A DNA stretch of 15,119 bases from Willaertia magna (lineage: Eukaryota; Heterolobosea; Eutetramitea; Acrasida; Naegleriidae), in assembly GCA_902984215.1 (NCBI GenBank), contig CADWAF010004738.1, positions 1 through 15,119 on the forward strand, read 5' to 3'. This document shows, piece after piece, positions 8,913 through 15,119 of this stretch. The notes under the pieces were generated by a model. That model saw nothing but the letters and a program-made list of their open reading frames with translations. It had not been told where the DNA came from and searched no databases. How positions within the stretch are numbered: the stretch's first letter is position 1; every line of letters starts with the position of its first letter. The position numbers and the translations under genes are program-made.

Positions 8913-11900
8913 ATGAATGAATAAAAAATTTTTAATGTCAAAAAATAAATATAAATAAGTTTACAATAACTGCATTATCATTATTATCTTCTTTAATATC
9001 AACAATAATAAAAAATCCTATCAATAATGCTAATTTCAGTCTATTTTTATTTAAAAATTTAACTAAAAAATATATAATCAGAGATTCTAACAATTTTAAT
9101 AATTAAACAAATTCTTTATTTCCTTCAACCCCACCTTTATTAATTGGCTTAAGTAAAAATAATAATTTAGTTAATTTTAAAGAAAATGAAAATAGTTATT
9201 TATTTAATTATTTAATTAATAAATACACAAAAGAGGAATTGGTAAAAATTATTATTAAATTAATTAATACTATAAAAAAAACTTCAAATATTGCTAATAT
9301 TTTAAGAAGCAATATTAATAATATTGAAAGTTATAGAGATTTTGATGAATAATTTAATTATTATAATAATAATAATATAAAATTCCAATTTATAAGTTCA
9401 CAATCATTAATTGATTCAAAACAAATACAATCTTTAAGGAAAAAGAATTTAAATAAAAAATAAAATGATTCGGATTATAACTTTTAAAAAAAAATAAAAG
9501 TAAATCTAGAAAAATAAGAAAAATAAAAAAAACAAAAAAATTAAATATTACAAAAAACAATAAAATTATAAACAATAAAACAAAGAAAAATGTTAAAAAA
9601 GATAATTTTTTAAATAATAAAGAATTAAGTGAAGAAAAAGAAGAAAAAAAAAGTGAAAAAAAAAATTCAAAAAATAATAAACAATTATATATATTTTTTA
9701 GAAGAAAAAAAATAAAAATTTAGTTTCATAATTAAATGAATTATTATTATAAATTAATTTTGTTGGTGGTAATGATGGTATTAATGAAAATAATAATAAA
9801 AATTCATTAATAAATAATAAATTTGATGATGAAGATAATGAAGATAATTTAAATAATAAAAAAAGAAATAGGTTAATAATGTTTGAAAAAAAGAATAATA
9901 AAAAGAATAAAAAAGAAAATATATTAAATAAATCAAATATTAAAGATTCTAAAAATTCATTAATAGTAAAATTACTATTACTAAATATTTTACCAATTCT
10001 TTATCCAAAAGAAACTTCTTTTAATCAATTAAATAATTCTTTAAATAAAAATAATAAAACCAAACCTTTAACAACAATAACAATTACAACAATAATTAGT
10101 ACTTAAAAAACAATACAACAATAACTTCAAAAGAAACATAAAAAGCAATAATAACAATTTTAACAACAGTATAATAATAAATAGACATAAAAACAACTCT
10201 AATAATAACAACAAAAACAACAACAAAAACAATCATAGTAATTCTTACAATAACAATCACAAATACAACAATTGCAACTACAATAAAAAAATCAAATATA
10301 TTTAAACTAGAAATTTTATTAAATATAAAAAGTTTAAAAAATATTCAAAATTATTTTATAGTTAAAAATTTTAATTTATTTAAAAAAACTACATATAAAT
10401 TAATATCAATAAAAAAAGTTTTTACAAAATAATTTATTTTATCTTTATTATCAAAAGTTATCTATAATAATTTATCTATTTTACTACAAAAAAAAAATAA
10501 TAAATATATTAAATATAAAATCTATGATATTAATGTTTTAAAATTATTAATTCAAAAATGGATAAAATTTAATTTAAAAAATAGAATAATTTTAGAACGT
10601 TTTAAAAATTTATATTATATTTTAAATGAAAAATTAATGTCATCTAAAATATCAAATATTAAATTAAATAATTATATTCATATTATTGAAATTATTAAAA
10701 AAGCACTTATTATGATTGTTTTTTATGAAGTATTTTTAAAATTTAAAATTGATAATTTATTGGAAGGAAAAGGTATTGTTAGTTATAAATGAGTAAAAGA
10801 TTTAAAATTTGAGATGGATTTAATAATAGATTATAATTTACAAAATTAAAAACATTTTTTAACATTGTTTTAAAATATTATAAAGAATATTTATATTTAT
10901 TAGAAAATGATAATATTAATAATTATATTTTGAATATAAAAAAACTGAATTTATAATTATGGAAATAAAAAAAATTAGTGGATATAATTTAATTATATTT
11001 GAACATAATAAAATTTATATAAAAAAATTATATTATACTCGTCCAAATAAAATAGATACAACTTTAAAATTTTTTAATAATTAATTTTTTAGATATTGTA
11101 ATAATAATATTAAAAATGTTTCAATTAATATTATTGATAATAAAATGTTGTATTGTATTAGTGAAATTAATATAATTAATAATACTATTTTTTCTAACTC
11201 AACTAACATTACAAAAAATGTTAATAATATTTAAACTATTAACCCTCCACAATCTATTATCACAACCTTTAATTCTTCTACTCCTTCTTCTCTTCAACCA
11301 AATACCTCAATAAACTTTAATTTTTCTAATCTAACAGTTGTTACAATAAATTAAGAAAGAGAAAAAATTATTAAAAAGATTATAAGTGAAAAATCTTAAT
11401 TACAAGATGAAGAATTAGAAAAATTTAAAAAATATTATAGAAAATCAAAAAAAACATTTAATGAATTAAGGTTAAAACAATTATTTTAATATAAAAAAAA
11501 ATATTTAAACTCCAAAATCAAATGACAGAACATAAAAAATAAGTTTTTGAAAATAAAAGTTTTGTTTTTTTAATTTAAATCATTAATAAAATATTTCAAA
11601 TAATAACAGATTACAAACAATAATTGATATTGAATCTGATGGTTATAAAAAAATAGTAAAAACTTTTTAGATCAAATTTATAGAACTTATAAAACTTTTT
11701 TTTAAAAGAAAAAGAAATAGATTTTGATTTTAATGAAAAAAAAAGATTTTTCTATTACAAAAATTACATACAAATATTATACTTATCATTTAGCTTTAGA
11801 TAATTATAATTTTAGTACAATAATGCAATATTATTATATAAGTTTAAATAAAATTCATTATTTAAATAAACATAAATTTATTTTTGGTGATAATTATAAA

Positions 11901-12406
11901 GAATTTTTTAAAGGTATTGCTGTTAGATTTGATATAAAAATTAAAAAAGTAAAAAAATTATTGATAAAAAATTATTTAGTGAATTTTTTAAAAATTGTAA
12001 TGTTATAAATTATAATATTCTTTTAAAATTTTTAATAAATGATACTTAATTTATTAATTAATATTGAAGAATTTAAAAATAATAAAAAACATAATTATTT
12101 TCATTTAATTGATCCGTATAATAAAGATTTAAAAAAAAACTTAATGAAAATTGTGATATTAAATATAAATTTGAATATAATAGATTATCAATTTTAAGTA
12201 AAGAAATTTTAAAAAATTTATATAAAAATATTTATTCTTTAGTATCTTCAAGTTTAGAAAGTCAAAATATTAATATTATTTCAAATAAAGTTTTATATCT
12301 TCCTCAAAATTTAATTAAAAATGGTTATCATATTTTAGAAATTATTAGATTTATAATTTTTAATAGTTATCCAATGGTTAGTAAAAATAATGAAAATTTA
12401 GTATAG
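8913..12406 (+). CDS. Gene B: large Asn/Lys/Thr-rich hypothetical protein
   Basis: ATG 8913 opens a chain of frames with TAA/TAG as Gln, about 1,160 aa in all. The best single segment is 10944-11522: 193 codons, about six TAA and no TGA. Order: an Asn-rich N-terminal domain (8957-9480); a Lys-rich linker (9480-9700); NLVSQLNELLLQINFVGGND (9720-9776); a Thr-rich tract (10060-10290) that turns into a Gln-rich tract if the -1 step at 10105-10110 is ignored; helical and strand segments (10300-11220); a Ser/Pro/Thr linker; and a charged coil (11350-11500). The C-terminal part (11700-12400) contains LIKNGYHILEIIRFIIF. About 14 frame changes occur, nearly all -1, at A6-A9 or T7 runs. TGA at 10810 reads as Trp (KI-TGA-DGFNN). 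Tandem TAG TAA at 12404-12409 is the likeliest end. No family is recognised. Confidence 0.6.
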
Positions 12407-12860
12407 TAATATAAATTTAATATAAAATTATTACAAAGAAAAAAAAGTAAATTTTTTATTTAGTATAATCAATAAAAAAAATTGTAATTAAATAAAATTG
12501 AAATTTATAATTTTTTAAAAATTTTTTTTTATTTTTTTTTAAATTTTTTAAATTAAATATATGAATTATATTTTAATTATTAAATATTTAAATTTTAAAA
12601 TAATTTTTATTAAATATTTATAATTTTTAAAATAAAGCCTGAAAAACTAATTTTTTTTTTTATAAAGTTCAAAATTTTAAAAAATTTAATTAAAGGTATT
12701 ATAATTTTTTAATTTAAAATTATTTAATAATAAATTTATATAAATTTAATTATTTATTTTATTATTTTATATAATATTTGATAAATTTTTAAAAATATTA
12801 ATAAATAAAAAAATTAAACCTAAAAAATATAATTTTTAAACTAAAAAAATAATAATATCC
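12407..12860. other. A/T-only tract, apparently noncoding
   Basis: About 450 bases consist almost wholly of A and T runs. A poor frame continues from gene B for some 50 codons (KFNIKLLQRKKSKFF) and then dissolves. No structured RNA or repeat family is seen. It is either intergenic sequence between genes B and C or, less likely, a long intron. Confidence 0.5.
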
Positions 12861-12869
12861 AAAAATAAA

Positions 12870-13350
12870 AAATTTTCATTTTAAGCTAAAACACTACATA
12901 ATAAATTTGCTAAACAAATTAAAATTTTAATTTGGGATAAAATTTTAAAATTTGCAATTATTAAAGAAGAATGTAAAGAAAATTTAATTAATATTTTTAA
13001 TTTTAAATAAAAAATCTTTAAATATTCATTCATCTTTTATTAAATTAAATTCAAAAAATTATATTATGATTGGTCTTTTATTTTTAATTAATTATCATTA
13101 TGATTCTCCATTAGATTTTAAAGATAATATTTATAAAAATTTAGATGGTTTAATAAATATTAGTAATAAAAATGTTTTATTTAAAGTTAATTTATAATTA
13201 TATGTTAAATATATGGAAGGAAAATGGATTGATAATAAAAATGATTATTGGTTTGAATGTAAATATTGTATTAATAGTGTAGAATCAATATAAAAATATT
13301 TAAAGTTAAAAAAAATAATATAAAAATTAAAAAATTATTATCTGAAATGA
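12870..13350 (+). CDS. Gene C: hypothetical protein, probably incomplete
   Basis: Two open segments. The first (frame of 12885) reads AKTLHNKFAKQIKILIWDKI, continues to about 13007 and meets TAA. The second (frame of 13018) reads SLNIHSSFIKLNSKNYIMIG, then YVKYMEGKWIDNKNDYWFEC and KYCINSVESIQKYL, ending at TGA 13348-13350. Joining them needs a +1 or -2 step, unlike the -1 steps elsewhere. No ATG is in frame at the start. An alternative C-terminus after a -1 step is acidic (DSNYISSDSE) and ends at tandem TAA. The coding bias is clear, the gene structure is not, and the family is not recognised. It could be a pseudogene or an extension of gene B. Confidence 0.45.
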
Positions 13351-13865
13351 TTCAAATTATATATCAAGTGATTCAGAATAATAAATTGTTTTTTTATTAT
13401 TTTAAATTTTTCTTTTTTATTATTTTTCTTTTTTTTAATATAAAAATTATTTAACTTATATATTTATTTACATAAAAAAATATACTCTTCAAAAATTTAA
13501 TAAAGAAATATAATTTAAAAAAGCCATTACTCTGTGTTAAAATTAATTATTATAAAAGAATAACAAAATATTTTATAATATTTAAATAGTTTATTAATTT
13601 ATTTAATTTATATATTACTTTATACAAAATTTTAAATAACTTCTAATAAAAACATTCTTTTTGCTTACTCTTTATTGTATAGTCTATTATCTTTGTTAAC
13701 TATTAAAAAATGACTTATTAAAAAAAATTTTAACCCTCAAAAAATACAATATTCAAAACCTAAGAAATTATTAATCCTACCATACTCTATTATTCACTCC
13801 CTATTATATGATGCCCCCTAAGGAAAATAATGAAATGTAGTAAAACATTAAATTTAAACCTATTA
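13351..13865. other. Mostly noncoding, with a C-rich island
   Basis: 13351-13700 is A/T rich without a convincing frame. From 13732 to 13840 the composition changes: C-containing codons appear and two plus frames look partly coding (KPKKLLILPYSIIHSLLYDA in one, TPYYMMPPKENNEM in another). This may be a short exon, a small gene or a remnant of a mobile element. I cannot choose a frame. Confidence 0.35.
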
Positions 13866-14459
13866 TCAAATAATTTTTTTATTAAATAATAAAATAATTT
13901 TTTTATTAAATAATAACTATATTTCTTTTTATAACAATAATAATTTATACGGTTTTTAAAGTAAGAAAATAAGTTAATTTTAAATTTTAATAATAACTAA
14001 ATACTTTTAATAACATTTAAAAAAAGTACTATAAAAATTTTTATTAAAAATATAATTTACATCATTATTTTTTAATAAATCTTTATCAATATCAAAATTA
14101 ATTAAGATTTAACAATTTAAATTAAATAAATTACTTATGAAATATAATATATTATTGGGTTGTCTTTTATAAATATAATTAAATTTATTAAAAAAAACAA
14201 TTATATCATAAATTAATTGTATTTTTAAATATGAAATAGTAAATAAATTATTAAAATTATTAAAAGTTTTATTTTTTAATTTATAAAAATTAAAATTATT
14301 TTTATTTTTTTCAAAATTGTTTTTTAATTTATAAAATAAAATAGCATTATTAAGATTTATTTATAATATTTTATTATATTGTTTTAGTTATTTTAATTTT
14401 AAATTTATATTTTATTTTAATTATTCTTAAATATATTATTATAATATTTTTTTATTCAT
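13866..14459 (-). CDS. Intact 197-aa hypothetical protein
   Basis: A single uninterrupted frame runs from ATG 14459-14457 to TGA 13868-13866, followed at once by TAA and TAG. I checked every codon: about 13 TAA, one TAG and three CAA all fall where Gln is plausible, and there is no internal TGA. The N-terminus is Gln/Lys/Leu rich and coiled-coil-like (MNKKILQQYIQEQLKQN). The middle is Asn/Phe/Lys rich; a more ordinary part follows (IYKRQPNNILYFISNLFNLN, DIDKDLLKNNDVNYIF). The end holds an eight-residue duplication (LLFNKKII twice). No Trp and few Cys. No family is recognised. It is the cleanest proof in the window that TAA/TAG are sense and TGA can terminate. Confidence 0.75.
13868..13914. 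repeat. Tandem duplication, 24-nt period, in frame
   Basis: AAATAATTTTTTTATTAAATAAT occurs twice, at 13868-13890 and 13892-13914, with a single A between, giving a 24-nt period. Read on the minus strand it duplicates eight codons (LLFNKKII) at the very C-terminus of the 197-aa protein, keeping the frame. Confidence 0.85.
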
Positions 14460-14569
14460 AATCAAAAAAATTTGTATAAAAAAAATATAATAAATAAAAA
14501 CTAAAATTAAGTTGTTTAGTTAATAATTGAATTTTATTTAAATTTATTTAATTTTTAGATTTTATTAAA
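14460..14569. other. Upstream region of the 197-aa gene
   Basis: About 110 A/T-rich bases upstream of the ATG at 14459. It should hold the promoter of that minus-strand gene. No motif is recognised. Confidence 0.3.
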
Positions 14570-14990
14570 TTTAATTAAATACATTTATAAAACAAACTAA
14601 AAAAATCTTAAGATTAAATTGTAAATATATTTAAATTTTAAATAATTTTTATTCATTTTCATCATTATTATCTAATAAAATAAGTAAATTATTAATATTT
14701 TTAATAAATCACTAATCTATTTATTAATTATTTTATCAACAATATAAAATTAATTTTAATATTTCAAAATAGATAGTCAAAAGAATTAAATAAAAAAATT
14801 TTTATTTATAAATAATAATTTAAACAAATTTAATAGTTATAACTTAATAATTTACAATATTTACAATATTATTATTTATTATTATTTTATTATTAAATTA
14901 TTCATAAATATATTTTACTATTAAATTATTATTAATTTGTCTCTATAAATATATTTTATATCAATATTATTACTATTTTAATAAATAAAA
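14570..14990 (-). CDS. Weak minus-strand coding signal
   Basis: Segments read as protein on the minus strand with TAA/TAG as Gln: NSNNIDIKYIYRDKLIII near 14960, IVDKIINKQISDLLKILI near 14720, and LLILLDNNDENEQKLFKIQI near 14660. They lie in different frames and have no clear start or stop. They may be parts of one gene that needs the same -1 corrections as the large genes, a remnant, or chance frames in A/T-rich DNA. From 14990 to the right edge I see nothing convincing. Confidence 0.3.
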
Positions 14991-15119
14991 TAATATATTT
15001 ATTTAATTTTTAAAATAAATTTTACATTATATTTTTTAAAATATAGAATATTTTTAAAATTTTAATTATTTTAATAATTTAAAAGACTTTATTATTTTTA
15101 TAAAATTATTTAATAATAT

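Noticed and set aside
9390..9575. 61-codon minus-strand Phe/Leu-rich frame
   Set aside because: It is the antisense of the Lys-rich linker of gene B.
10104..10300. Gln-rich tract as the true product
   Set aside because: Its frame runs out into poor sequence, while the Thr-rich frame joins long coding segments on the downstream side.
10790..10792. TGA as a Trp codon at this site
   Set aside because: A -1 step just before it gives a better continuation (MSKRFKI-TGA-DGFNNRL), so this TGA is probably out of frame.
1..15119. Mitochondrial genome or linear plasmid
   Set aside because: TAA/TAG act as sense codons and GTAAGT...AG introns are present, and no respiratory or ribosomal gene is seen.
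1..15119. Asn-rich giant-virus DNA
   Set aside because: Introns, reassigned stop codons and possible telomeric repeats fit a protist nucleus; no viral hallmark gene is recognisable.
1..15119. CRISPR array, rRNA or tRNA genes
   Set aside because: No regularly spaced repeats with unique spacers and no conserved rRNA or cloverleaf sequence were found by eye.

Overview
The window is extremely A+T rich and reads as nuclear DNA of a ciliate, or of another protist with reassigned stop codons. Under the standard code no gene of normal size exists. If TAA and TAG are read as glutamine, long frames open at once. The cleanest is 13866-14459 (minus): 197 codons from ATG to TGA with no interruption, about 14 in-frame TAA/TAG, and the stop followed directly by TAA and TAG. 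In the larger genes TGA also falls inside frames, several times exactly where tryptophan is expected (two WS.N positions of RCC1-like repeats). TAA/TAG = Gln with TGA = Trp or stop is the pattern of the karyorelict nuclear code; a Condylostoma-like code is the main alternative. Four introns of 35-69 nt, all with a GTAAGT donor, confirm a eukaryotic nuclear genome. The first 15 bases are CCCAAA repeats, either a trimmed telomere or coding sequence.

Layout. 1-425 (minus): Asn/Asp-rich gene running off the left edge. 547-1167 (plus): Lys/Thr/Asn-rich protein with 29-residue repeats. 1253-1696 (minus): small helical protein. 1697-2130: intergenic, with an inverted repeat. 2131-2358 (plus): small protein. 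2636-5958 (plus): gene A, about 1,065 aa, unrecognised, with CxxC pairs. 5961-8759 (minus): gene with a helical/Leu-rich N-terminal half and a C-terminal RCC1-like propeller; it converges tail to tail with gene A. 8760-8912: divergent intergenic region with a perfect hairpin. 8913 to about 12406 (plus): gene B, about 1,160 aa, with Lys-, Thr- and Asn-rich linkers. About 12407-12860: noncoding A/T tract. 12870-13350 (plus): gene C, probably degraded or incomplete. 13351-13865: mostly noncoding, with a C-rich island. 13866-14459 (minus): intact 197-aa gene. 14570-14990 (minus): weak coding signal.

The three large genes are not read in one frame. Each is a chain of open segments, and almost every change of frame is by -1, usually at an A or T run. 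The consistent direction suggests under-called homopolymers in the assembly, but programmed -1 frameshifting or decay cannot be excluded from sequence alone. All coordinates for these genes are outer limits of a frame-corrected model. No function can be assigned beyond the RCC1-like domain, and I see no operon-like or pathway relation among the genes.
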